Source of the DNA: CAZJBH01 sp964544485
GTDB taxonomy: Bacteria; Patescibacteriota; Minisyncoccia; Portnoybacterales; UBA2143
NCBI GenBank assembly: GCA_964544485.1
Contig: CAZJBH010000007.1
Coordinates: 1 to 24,714 of the forward strand
Direction of reading: 5' to 3'
Length of the DNA: 24,714 nucleotides
Part shown: in pieces, positions 8,439-15,020 of the stretch
How the letters are laid out: the number at the start of each line of letters is the position of its first letter
Position numbering within the stretch: position 1 is the first letter of the stretch
Made by a program: the position numbers and the translations under genes
Notes under the pieces: generated by a model
What the model was told of the DNA's origin: nothing
Database searches by the model: none
The model's input: the letters and a program-made list of their open reading frames with translations, nothing else

Positions 8439-9443
8439 TTATTGTTTTCTTAAAAATTCAGCTGCTTTTTCCGGTTCAACTACTGAAATTTCTATACCAG
8501 CCCCCAATTCAAATCCGGCCCAAGTAGAAGTTTTTGGCAAAATATTAATATGCCAATGATAATGATTATAATTCTTATGCGCTGACGGAGCAGTATGCAG
8601 ATAGAAATTATAAGCTGGATCTTTAAGCCCTTTATCAATCTTGCTTAAAGCAATTTGCAAGGCTTCGGCAAAAAGCGATTTTTCATACTCAGTCATTTTC
8701 TCAAAATACGGCTTATGCTCCTTAGGATAAACCCTTGTCTCAAAAGCAACCTGGGAAGCAAACGGACACAAAACTACAAATTGGTCATTTTCATAAATTA
8801 TTCTCTGTTTATCTTTTAAATCCCATTCAATCATAGTGCAATAAACGCATTTGCCTTGTGAACGATAAAATGATTCAGCCCCATCCAAACTATGCCTTAA
8901 ATCAGGATCAATTATTGGAATAGCCATCACTTGAGAATGGGGATGCGCTACTGAAGCTCCTGCTTCTTGGCCATGATTGTGAAAAATAGAAACATATTTA
9001 ATATATGGCTTGTTGATTAAATCTATATAGCGCGACTGATACATATCAACTAACATTTCCATTTCCTGCTGATTAAATTGAGCTGCTTGCCTATCATGAT
9101 CTGCGGTAATAATCACTTCATGATAGCCAACTCCCTGCATAATCCGATTCGGACCAAGCTTGCGCTCCTTTAATTCTTTTTCTCCGGAAAGAGCCGGATA
9201 CTTATTCGGAATTGAAATCACAAACCAATTTCCATCTTTTTTATCGCGCCTGGCTAATTTTTCTTGAATATTCTTTTTCTGGCAAAAAGGACAATCTTTC
9301 TTGCTCTGAACTGATTTTTTGCGCTTACTTTCAGCAAAACTTTCCGGCCGGCGACCGCGGCCAGTAGCAATAATCACCCAATCATTAGAGACTAAATCCA
9401 TGCGCAATTCTGAAGGAAATTTATGCTCTGTTTTCCCGCTCAT
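8439..9443 (-). CDS. galT: Galactose-1-phosphate uridylyltransferase-like nucleotidyltransferase
   Basis: 334 residues, normal for the GalT/HIT superfamily. The opening SELRMDLVSNDWVIIATGRGRRP is the typical N-terminus. Zinc-type Cys pairs lie at C51/C54 and C199/C202. The catalytic HPHSQ is at 167-171 (nucleophile His169), and HYHWH at 294-298 is the second His cluster. Family role: UMP transfer between UDP-glucose and galactose-1-phosphate. Family members with HPHSQ include UTP- and ADP-sugar variants, so the exact sugar or nucleotide is open. The start overlaps the upstream glycosyltransferase by 23 bp; no clear ribosome site is seen, which fits coupled translation. Confidence 0.85.
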   Translation of the reverse strand: MSGKTEHKFPSELRMDLVSNDWVIIATGRGRRPESFAESKRKKSVQSKKDCPFCQKKNIQEKLARRDKKDGNWFVISIPNKYPALSGEKELKERKLGPNRIMQGVGYHEVIITADHDRQAAQFNQQEMEMLVDMYQSRYIDLINKPYIKYVSIFHNHGQEAGASVAHPHSQVMAIPIIDPDLRHSLDGAESFYRSQGKCVYCTMIEWDLKDKQRIIYENDQFVVLCPFASQVAFETRVYPKEHKPYFEKMTEYEKSLFAEALQIALSKIDKGLKDPAYNFYLHTAPSAHKNYNHYHWHINILPKTSTWAGFELGAGIEISVVEPEKAAEFLRKQ

Positions 9444-10179
9444 ATTTTTTAGTAATTAAATTCCATTTAATTTTAAATAATTCTTTAAAAGTTCGCAAAT
9501 AACCTTTCCAAGAAACTTTGCTATGAGGATCATTCACCCAATAAACCGGAATAATTCCAATTTTATAACCAAACTTTCTAGCAATCGCCAAAACTTCTAT
9601 ATCTAATCCCCATTGGTTTATCCGGCAACGGCTAAAAATACTTTCAGCCGCGTCAGCAGTAAAAGCCTTGAATCCGCATTGAGTATCCCAAATTCCGGAA
9701 ACTGCTAAAAACTGAATTAGCAAATTACCCAAATTGCCCAATTGCCTTTTAATAAAAGATTGAGGAACTGCCTGCTGAGCGCCTTTAGCATCTTTTTTAT
9801 CGCGCGAGCCAATAACTATATCATAATCTTTTTTAAATAAAGGAATCATTTTCTCAAAATGATCAATACTGGTTGCATTATCCGCATCAGTAAAAAGGCG
9901 GATTTGCCCGTCTGCTTCCAGCATGCCCTGGCGGACTACCCAAGCTTTGCCATGATTCTGCTGATTATCAATCACCTCTAAATGATTAACTAATTCTTTT
10001 AATTTATTAACCACTTCCACAGTTTTATCTTTAGATCCGTCATCAACCACTAAAATCTGATAAGAATACTTCTGCTGGCTTAAATATTTGTCAATTTCCA
10101 ATAAAGTTTTGGAAATTCTTTTTTCCTCGTTATAAGCAGGAATAATAACTGATAAATAAATAGATTCTTTTTTTTCCAT
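9421..10179 (-). CDS. Family 2 glycosyltransferase, dolichyl/polyprenyl-phosphate hexose synthase type
   Basis: 252 residues. LSVIIPAYNEEKRI, VVDDGSKDKT and FTDADNAT (the DxD-type metal site) form the GT-A core; VIGSRD and WDTQCGFKAF are characteristic of the Alg5/DPM1-like subgroup that makes polyprenyl-phosphate-linked glucose or mannose. No C-terminal transmembrane helices are present, so it should be cytosolic or peripheral. It heads the minus-strand operon. The predicted promoter places the transcript start only a few nt before this ATG, with no ribosome site visible. The sugar donor is unknown. Confidence 0.85.
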   Translation of the reverse strand: MEKKESIYLSVIIPAYNEEKRISKTLLEIDKYLSQQKYSYQILVVDDGSKDKTVEVVNKLKELVNHLEVIDNQQNHGKAWVVRQGMLEADGQIRLFTDADNATSIDHFEKMIPLFKKDYDIVIGSRDKKDAKGAQQAVPQSFIKRQLGNLGNLLIQFLAVSGIWDTQCGFKAFTADAAESIFSRCRINQWGLDIEVLAIARKFGYKIGIIPVYWVNDPHSKVSWKGYLRTFKELFKIKWNLITKKYERENRA

Positions 10180-10183
10180 ATGC

Positions 10184-10211
10184 TTGTATTATATATTATT
10201 TTTGCTATGAT
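10184..10211 (+). promoter_or_regulatory. Promoter of miaB-miaA
   Basis: TTGTAT (10184-10189), a 16-bp spacer and TATGAT (10206-10211). The start point would be near 10218, giving a leader of about 12 nt without a ribosome site. It is interleaved with the divergent promoter on the other strand. Confidence 0.5.
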
Positions 10212-10215
10212 ACAA
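10188..10215 (-). promoter_or_regulatory. Promoter of the glycosyltransferase operon
   Basis: On the minus strand TTGTAT (10210-10215), a 16-bp spacer and TATAAT (10188-10193). The start point would be near 10181, about 2 nt before the ATG at 10179. It overlaps the plus-strand miaB promoter almost completely. Confidence 0.55.
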
Positions 10216-10229
10216 AATAAATAATTAAC

Positions 10230-11231
10230 ATGGCTCAAACTTATTTCATCATAACATATGGCTGTCAAATGAACAAAGCTGATAGCCAGAGAATAGCTGC
10301 CAAACTGGAAAAAGAAAATAAAAAACCCGTTAAAAATATAAAACAGGCTGATTTAGCAATAATCAATGTTTGTTCAGTTAGGCAATCAGCAATTGACCGA
10401 GTCTATAGCAAAATTAAGCAAATTAAAAAAAATTATCCACATGCTAAAATTGTTTTAACTGGCTGCATTCTAAAAAAAGATAAAAAGCAATTTGCTCAAC
10501 AAATAGACCAAATTTGGGATTTCCCAAGCCTTAAAATCAAACCAAAACATGATTCTAAAAAACAAGCTTACCTGCCAATTATGAATGGATGCAATAATTT
10601 CTGTTCTTACTGCGCTGTCCCCTATACTCGCGGCAGAGAAATTTCAAGACCAGCTCAAGAAATTATAGAACAAGCCAAAGAATTAATTAAAAATGATTAC
10701 CAAGAAATACTCTTATTAGGACAAAATGTAAACTCTTATCAAGATAAAAAAATAGATTTTCCTGTTTTATTGAAAAAAATTTCAGAAATTCCGGGAAATT
10801 TTAAAATTAGTTTTTTAACTTCGCATCCTAAAGATATGTCTGATGAATTAATTCAAGTTATTGCCAATTCAGAAAAAATCTCTAAAGAAATTCATTTGCC
10901 GATTCAGTCAGGAGATAATCAAATTCTTAAAAAGATGAATCGAAATTATACAATCGCTCATTACAAAAAATTAATTAAAAAAATCCGCCAAACAATTCCC
11001 CAAGCAAAAATCTCAACTGATATTATTGTCGGCTTTCCAGGAGAAACAAAAAAACAATTTCAAAATACAGTTAATTTAGTCAAGCAAATTAATTTTCATC
11101 AAGCCTTTATTGCTGCTTACTCTCCCAGGCCAGGCACTCTAGCCGCTAAATTGCAAAATGATGTTCCCAGCTGCGAAAAGAAAAAAAGAAAAAGAATTTT
11201 ATTAGATCTTTTCCCAAAAATGTATAAATAA
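10230..11231 (+). CDS. miaB: MiaB-type tRNA methylthiotransferase lacking the TRAM domain
   Basis: Radical-SAM enzyme that adds the methylthio group to i6A37 of tRNAs. C12, C48 and C79 (YGCQMN, NVCSVR, LTGC) are the auxiliary Fe-S ligands of the N-terminal MTTase domain; CNNFCSYC (C121, C125, C128) is the SAM-cluster motif, followed by PYTRGREISRP and DIIVGFPGET. It is 333 residues against about 440 for usual MiaB. The linker between the first two domains is short, and the protein ends just after the radical-SAM domain (PRPGTLAAKLQ...), so the ~70-residue C-terminal TRAM RNA-binding domain is missing. The stop lies 17 nt before the inverted-repeat element at 11249. The miaA neighbour supports MiaB over other methylthiotransferases such as MtaB. 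Confidence 0.88.
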   Translation: MAQTYFIITYGCQMNKADSQRIAAKLEKENKKPVKNIKQADLAIINVCSVRQSAIDRVYSKIKQIKKNYPHAKIVLTGCILKKDKKQFAQQIDQIWDFPSLKIKPKHDSKKQAYLPIMNGCNNFCSYCAVPYTRGREISRPAQEIIEQAKELIKNDYQEILLLGQNVNSYQDKKIDFPVLLKKISEIPGNFKISFLTSHPKDMSDELIQVIANSEKISKEIHLPIQSGDNQILKKMNRNYTIAHYKKLIKKIRQTIPQAKISTDIIVGFPGETKKQFQNTVNLVKQINFHQAFIAAYSPRPGTLAAKLQNDVPSCEKKKRKRILLDLFPKMYK

Positions 11232-11248
11232 AAATTTGCGTTTCTGCT

Positions 11249-11398
11249 TAGAGGACGCTCCTTAAAAGGTATGTTCTTTGTACTCAAAGGACGTATCTTT
11301 TAAAGAGTGTCCTCGATAGAGAGAAAAGCTTTTCTTTATTTGAGAATCGTTCTCTAGTTAACAAAGAACATAGCTCGCTTTCTAAACAACGTCCTCTA
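11249..11398 (+). repeat. MITE-like inverted-repeat element between miaB and miaA
   Basis: The outer ends TTAGAGGACG (11248-11257) and CGTCCTCTAA (11390-11399) are perfect inverted repeats, and a second perfect 11-bp pair lies inside (TATGTTCTTTG at 11270-11280, CAAAGAACATA at 11362-11372). TA dinucleotides flank a 146-bp core, as expected for a TA-target insertion (IS630/Tc1-like), but the TA could also simply belong to the repeat. Inside are a 60-nt-arm hairpin (11251-11314), the palindrome AGAAAAGCTTTTCT and a GAGAA-TCG-TTCTC foldback. No coding potential. The core ends 7 nt before the miaA ATG and leaves it without a ribosome site. No second copy is seen in the window, so the mobile origin is inferred. 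Confidence 0.6.
11251..11314 (+). other. Long near-perfect hairpin (30-bp stem, 4-nt loop)
   Basis: Positions 11251-11280 pair with 11285-11314 around a TACT loop: 30 pairs with one C-A mismatch and four G-U pairs. There is no T run after it, so it is not an intrinsic terminator. The 5' arm can instead pair in part with the distal repeat at 11362-11396, so two exclusive folds are possible. Confidence 0.85.
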
Positions 11399-11403
11399 AT
11401 TAT

Positions 11404-12300
11404 ATGAATCAATTAATCGTTATTCTTGGGCCAACTGCTACTGGCAAATCTGAATTAGCTATCAAACTAGCTAAGCAGTTTTCCGGTGAAATTATTTCAG
11501 CTGATTCCAGGCAAATATATAAAGGAATGGATATTGGAACCGCTAAAATAAAACCAGAACAAATGCAAGAAATCCCTCATTATTTAATTGACATAATTAA
11601 ACCAAGTCAAAACTTTACTTTAGCTAAATACCAAAATAAAGCGATTAAATTAATCAAACAAATTCAGAAAAAAAACAAACTTCCTTTTTTAGTTGGCGGA
11701 ACCGGCCTTTATATCCAATCAATCGTAGATAATTTAAACATTCCCGAAGTCAAACCGGATAAAAAATTAAGGAATAAATTAGAAAAACTCTCTAATCAAG
11801 AACTTTATCAAAAATTAAAAAAATTAGACCCAGCCGGATTAAAAATGATTGATATAAATAATCAACGAAGATTGATTCGAGCTTTAGAGGTCTGTCTAAA
11901 AACCAAACAGCCTTTTTCCCAACAAAGGCAAAAAGGTAAAACTTTATTTAATACTCTACAAATTGGGTTAAAATTAAATTTTACAAATTTAGAAGAAAAA
12001 ATAGCCAAGAGAACCGAACAAATGATTCAGCAAGGATTAATTCAAGAAGTAGAAAATTTATTAAAAAAATATTCTCCTGATCTGCCTGCTTTTAACAGCA
12101 TTGGCTACCAAGAAATAATTCAATATTTAAATAATCAAATTAGTTTAAAACAAGCTAAAGAATTAATTAATCTGCATACCCGACAATATGCTAAACGACA
12201 AATGACTTGGTTTAAGCGAGATAAAAAAATTAACTGGATTAGAAATTATCAACAAGCTAAAAAATTAATAAAAGAATTTAAAAATAAAAAGGCCGCTTAA
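11404..12300 (+). CDS. miaA: tRNA dimethylallyltransferase
   Basis: 298 residues, normal length. P-loop GPTATGKS at 9-16; ISADSRQIYKGMDIGTAK is the substrate loop; PHYLID, LVGGTGLYI and INNQRRLIRALEV are further family motifs. It transfers dimethylallyl from DMAPP to N6 of A37 in tRNAs reading UNN codons, making the substrate of MiaB. No Shine-Dalgarno sequence precedes the ATG; the bases upstream belong to the inverted-repeat element. The coding sequence ends within the stem of the convergent terminator at 12281-12311. Confidence 0.96.
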   Translation: MNQLIVILGPTATGKSELAIKLAKQFSGEIISADSRQIYKGMDIGTAKIKPEQMQEIPHYLIDIIKPSQNFTLAKYQNKAIKLIKQIQKKNKLPFLVGGTGLYIQSIVDNLNIPEVKPDKKLRNKLEKLSNQELYQKLKKLDPAGLKMIDINNQRRLIRALEVCLKTKQPFSQQRQKGKTLFNTLQIGLKLNFTNLEEKIAKRTEQMIQQGLIQEVENLLKKYSPDLPAFNSIGYQEIIQYLNNQISLKQAKELINLHTRQYAKRQMTWFKRDKKINWIRNYQQAKKLIKEFKNKKAA

Positions 12301-12311
12301 AATAAGCGGCC
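12281..12311 (-). terminator. Terminator of the small Cys-rich gene
   Basis: A perfect 9-bp stem (GGCCGCTTA/TAAGCGGCC, 3-nt loop) is followed on the minus strand by TTTTTATTTT. It lies within the last codons of miaA and has no T run on the plus strand, so it serves the minus-strand gene. Confidence 0.8.
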
Positions 12312-12319
12312 AAAAGCTA

Positions 12320-12574
12320 TTAAGGAGTGGCTAAAATTGGAAAAATCTCAGGAAGATAGACAAGCGCCCTCTCCCTATTTTGAAGTATTGTTTCTATTTC
12401 TAGAAACTCTTCTGGGGAAAGATTCTGCTGAAAAAGAATTCTAGATCTAACAAATTCTTTATCAGCTTCTAACCTTGATTCAAATACCGGCTGACAGAAC
12501 TCTTTTAAATCATTCTTTGTGCAAGCTCTGCCAGCTGCTTGGCAAAAATCAAAAAACGGACATTTTTCTTCCAT
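12320..12574 (-). CDS. Small Cys-rich protein, 84 residues, unknown
   Basis: I do not recognise the family. An AAGGAGG site (12584-12590) lies 9 nt before the ATG at 12574. A GTG at 12580 is in frame but only 3 nt from that site, so the ATG is preferred. The N-terminus has four cysteines (C5, C11, C18, C27; C-x5-C-x6-C-x8-C), suited to binding zinc or an Fe-S cluster. The rest looks helical and acidic (SPEEFLEIETILQNRERALVYL). No signal peptide or membrane helix. The leader contains a promoter, a 21-codon frame and an intrinsic terminator (12618-12735), so expression may be controlled by read-through. A regulator that senses metal or redox state would fit, but this is inference. Confidence 0.7.
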   Translation of the reverse strand: MEEKCPFFDFCQAAGRACTKNDLKEFCQPVFESRLEADKEFVRSRILFQQNLSPEEFLEIETILQNRERALVYLPEIFPILATP

Positions 12575-12617
12575 AGCCACCTACCTCCTTTTATATTTAA
12601 AAGTACAAAAAAAGTAC

Positions 12618-12644
12618 AAAAAAAATCGCCCCTATTGGGCGATT
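12618..12644 (-). terminator. Intrinsic terminator in the leader of the small Cys-rich gene (possible attenuator)
   Basis: AATCGCCC/GGGCGATT form a perfect 8-bp stem with a 5-nt loop, followed on the minus strand by eight Ts (6 after the stem). It sits ~45 nt upstream of the 84-residue gene and ~60 nt downstream of a consensus promoter. It is too far from gatB (ends 12756, upstream and on the same strand) to exclude that it instead ends the gatB transcript. Confidence 0.8.
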
Positions 12645-12697
12645 ACTAGCTCATTCTTCCTCAGTTTTTCAATTTTTGTTACCTTTCTTATTTTCAT
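12632..12697 (-). CDS. Possible 21-residue leader ORF
   Basis: ATG at 12697 to TAG at 12632, encoding a basic peptide (starts MKIRKVTKIEKL, ends ELVIAQ). The stop codon falls in the loop of the terminator hairpin at 12624-12644, an arrangement in which a translating ribosome would cover the 3' stem arm. No ribosome site precedes it; with the predicted start point near 12701 it would be almost leaderless. It could be chance. Confidence 0.3.
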   Translation of the reverse strand: MKIRKVTKIEKLRKNELVIAQ

Positions 12698-12707
12698 CTT
12701 ATACCCC

Positions 12708-12735
12708 ATCTTACTTAAAAAAAATACCTTGTCAA
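12708..12735 (-). promoter_or_regulatory. Promoter downstream of gatB
   Basis: On the minus strand TTGACA (12730-12735), a 16-bp spacer and TAAGAT (12708-12713). It drives the leader and the small Cys-rich gene. Confidence 0.6.
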
Positions 12736-12755
12736 GTTTCCAGCTTGTGTATAAA

Positions 12756-14222
12756 CTATTTAATTTCTTCTTTTAACATCTTAGCCGCTATTTCAGGATT
12801 TGCCTGGCCTTTAGAAGCAGCCATCACTTTGCCAACCAAAAACTGAAGAGCTTTTTCTTTACCTTCCTTATAATCGCTTACCGGCTGAGGATTATCTTGA
12901 ATTACTTGTTTAACTATTGTATCTAATTCTCCTTCATCGCTAACTTGCTTTAATTGCTTATCTTCAACCACATGCGAAGGATCAGCTCCGGTATTAAACA
13001 TTTCCTCTAATATAGTTTGAGCTGCTGAACTAGAAATTTCTTTAGCTCCGATCATAGCGATAAATTCCGCGAAATTTTCCGCGCTAATCTGGCATTGATC
13101 TGCTTTAATTCTATTAGCAGCCAATAATTTTTGCAACTGGGTTAGAAAATAATTGGCAGTTAGCTTAACTAATGGCTGAATTTGATTTAATTTTTTAATT
13201 TTTACCCAAGTTGCTAGTTCTGAAACAACTCGCTCAAAATAATCAGCTAATTCTTTATTAAAAACTAAAATATTTACATCTGCTTCAGGCAGATTAAATT
13301 CATGAATAAATCTTTTTCTTTTCTGACTAGGCAATTCAGGCAAGGTTTTGCTTAATTCATTTTTAATTAATGATAAATTATTCAACGGAGGAATATCCGG
13401 CTCAGGCAGATATCGATAATCATGAGCCTCTTCTTTAATTCGCTGAGAAAAAGTTTTCTGTTTAGCATCATCCCAGCCGCGCGTTTCTTGAATAATTTTT
13501 TCCCCCGAATCTAAAGCTTCAGCTTGCCTTTTAATTTCATAATCAATTGATCGGCCAACTGAACGAAAAGAATTCAAGTTTTTAATTTCCACTTTAGTTC
13601 CCATTTTTTTGCCTGGCTGGCGCAAAGAAATATTTACCTCACAACGCATCTGCCCTTTTTCCATATTTGCCTCAGAAACATCTAAATAGCGCAAAATCAA
13701 TTGCAATTCTTCGCCAAATTTTCTAGCTTGTTCCCCATTTTCAATATCCGGCTCAGTTACCAATTCCATTAACGGACGGCCAGCTCGATTAAAATCAATC
13801 AAAGAATAATCAGCTCGGCCTGATTCAATTTCCGGATGATTTAATTTACCGGTATCTTCTTCTAAATGAATTCGGGTAATTCTTATCTTTTTCCCATTAA
13901 TTTCCAAAGATCCTTTTTCAACTAACGGTAAATCATATTGGGAAATTTGGTAATTTTTAGGCAAATCAGGGTAAAAATAGTTTTTTCGATCAAATTTAGA
14001 AAAATTAGAAATTTGTCCGCCTATAGCCAAGCCGGTTTTAATTACCATTTCAATTGCTTGCTGATTAGGAACCGGCAAACTGCCCGGCTGAGCAGTGCAA
14101 ACTGGACAAATATTAACATTTGCCTGAACTTCATCAGGATCATTCTTGCAATCGCAAAACATTTTGCTTTGGGTTTTTAATTCTGCGTGAATTTCCAACC
14201 CAATCACTGGCTGATATTCCAT
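12756..14222 (-). CDS. gatB: Aspartyl/glutamyl-tRNA amidotransferase subunit B
   Basis: 488 residues, full length. YQPVIGLEIHAELKT opens the cradle domain; the zinc ligands C23, C25, C39 and C42 are present (FCDC, CPVC), along with the signatures NKxxxYPDLPKNYQISQYD, LEEDTGKL and DFNRAGRPLMELVTEPD. The C-terminal YqeY-like helical domain is complete. In GatCAB it phosphorylates and amidates Glu-tRNA(Gln) and Asp-tRNA(Asn), which implies the indirect route to Gln-tRNA or Asn-tRNA here. GatA and GatC are not in the window. Last gene of the glyA-folD-gatB operon, 4 nt after folD. Confidence 0.97.
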   Translation of the reverse strand: MEYQPVIGLEIHAELKTQSKMFCDCKNDPDEVQANVNICPVCTAQPGSLPVPNQQAIEMVIKTGLAIGGQISNFSKFDRKNYFYPDLPKNYQISQYDLPLVEKGSLEINGKKIRITRIHLEEDTGKLNHPEIESGRADYSLIDFNRAGRPLMELVTEPDIENGEQARKFGEELQLILRYLDVSEANMEKGQMRCEVNISLRQPGKKMGTKVEIKNLNSFRSVGRSIDYEIKRQAEALDSGEKIIQETRGWDDAKQKTFSQRIKEEAHDYRYLPEPDIPPLNNLSLIKNELSKTLPELPSQKRKRFIHEFNLPEADVNILVFNKELADYFERVVSELATWVKIKKLNQIQPLVKLTANYFLTQLQKLLAANRIKADQCQISAENFAEFIAMIGAKEISSSAAQTILEEMFNTGADPSHVVEDKQLKQVSDEGELDTIVKQVIQDNPQPVSDYKEGKEKALQFLVGKVMAASKGQANPEIAAKMLKEEIK

Positions 14223-14226
14223 AAAA

Positions 14227-15018
14227 TTAATTAGTTGCTAAATAAAGATTGTTTAATAAAAAAAATACAGTTAATGGACCAACTCCGCCTGGAACCGGAG
14301 TTAGCCAGGCTGCTTTATCTTGAACATTTTGCTGATCAACATCTCCTGATAATTGATTATCTTTTTTGCCAACTCCTCCGTCAATTAAAATCACTCCTTG
14401 TTTAACCATTGAAGATTTGATTAATTTAGGCTCTCCTAAAGCAGTAATTAAAATATCTGCCTGAGAAATCAAAGATAAATCTTTTGGCTTGACTAAATAC
14501 TCAACTATTAAATCTTGACTGGCAAAAAAGCTTTTTAATTTTTCTCCAAATAGTCTTGAATTGACTAAAGCTAAAATCTTCTGATTAGCTAATTTCTGAT
14601 GGGTTGATTGCAAAGACTGCCAAATAGCCAAAACAAAAGGAGAAACATAAGGACTCTCTGATTTTAAGCCGTCAATATCTTTAATCAAATTAATTTCTTT
14701 AATAATCTTATCAGCTGAATTATGCCTAGGCAAGGGCAATTGAAGCATAATTCCATGAATTGCTTGATCTTGATTCAAGCTTCTAACCACCTTGATTATT
14801 TCCTCGTCCGAAACTTGTTCCAAAATATTAATTTTTTTAAAATTCACTCCGATTTCTTTAGCTCGCTTTTCTTTAATATTAACATATAGTTCAGAAGCCG
14901 GATTGCTACCAACTAAAATCACTGCTAAACAAGGCCTTATCTCTCGATTATGCTGAATTCTTTTTTTTAGCTCACTCAATAATTCATCAGCTATTCTTTT
15001 GCCATTGATTAATTTCAT
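14227..15018 (-). CDS. folD: Methylenetetrahydrofolate dehydrogenase/cyclohydrolase, divergent NADP loop
   Basis: 263 residues, slightly short for FolD (~280-290). Y45 and K49 of the YV-x2-K-x-K motif (cyclohydrolase Lys), QLPLPRH (93-99) and DIDG (114-117) are present, and the C-terminus has TPVPGGVGPLTVFFLLNN. It makes 10-formyl-THF from methylene-THF for purines and formyl-methionine. The usual nucleotide loop G-R-S-x2-V-G-x-P is altered to VNSRLFGEK (152-160): the first Gly, the Arg and the Pro are lost. The PCTP motif reads SPYVSP. The fold is clear, but cofactor use may be changed. Neighbour glyA produces the methylene-THF substrate; 2-nt gap. Confidence 0.92.
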   Translation of the reverse strand: MKLINGKRIADELLSELKKRIQHNREIRPCLAVILVGSNPASELYVNIKEKRAKEIGVNFKKINILEQVSDEEIIKVVRSLNQDQAIHGIMLQLPLPRHNSADKIIKEINLIKDIDGLKSESPYVSPFVLAIWQSLQSTHQKLANQKILALVNSRLFGEKLKSFFASQDLIVEYLVKPKDLSLISQADILITALGEPKLIKSSMVKQGVILIDGGVGKKDNQLSGDVDQQNVQDKAAWLTPVPGGVGPLTVFFLLNNLYLATN

Positions 15019-15020
15019 AG

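Noticed and set aside
10080..10268. 62-codon minus-strand ORF at the head of the glycosyltransferase
   Set aside because: It overlaps the glycosyltransferase in another frame and runs through the divergent promoters; no ribosome site.
12601..12625. Two tandem copies of AAAGTACAAAAA
   Set aside because: Low-complexity A-rich DNA next to a terminator T run; too short to count as a repeat array or binding site without more copies.
12519..12776. 85-codon plus-strand ORF rich in Phe and Leu
   Set aside because: It lies opposite the small Cys-rich gene, its leader terminator and the gatB end; the hydrophobic look comes from T-rich non-coding DNA.
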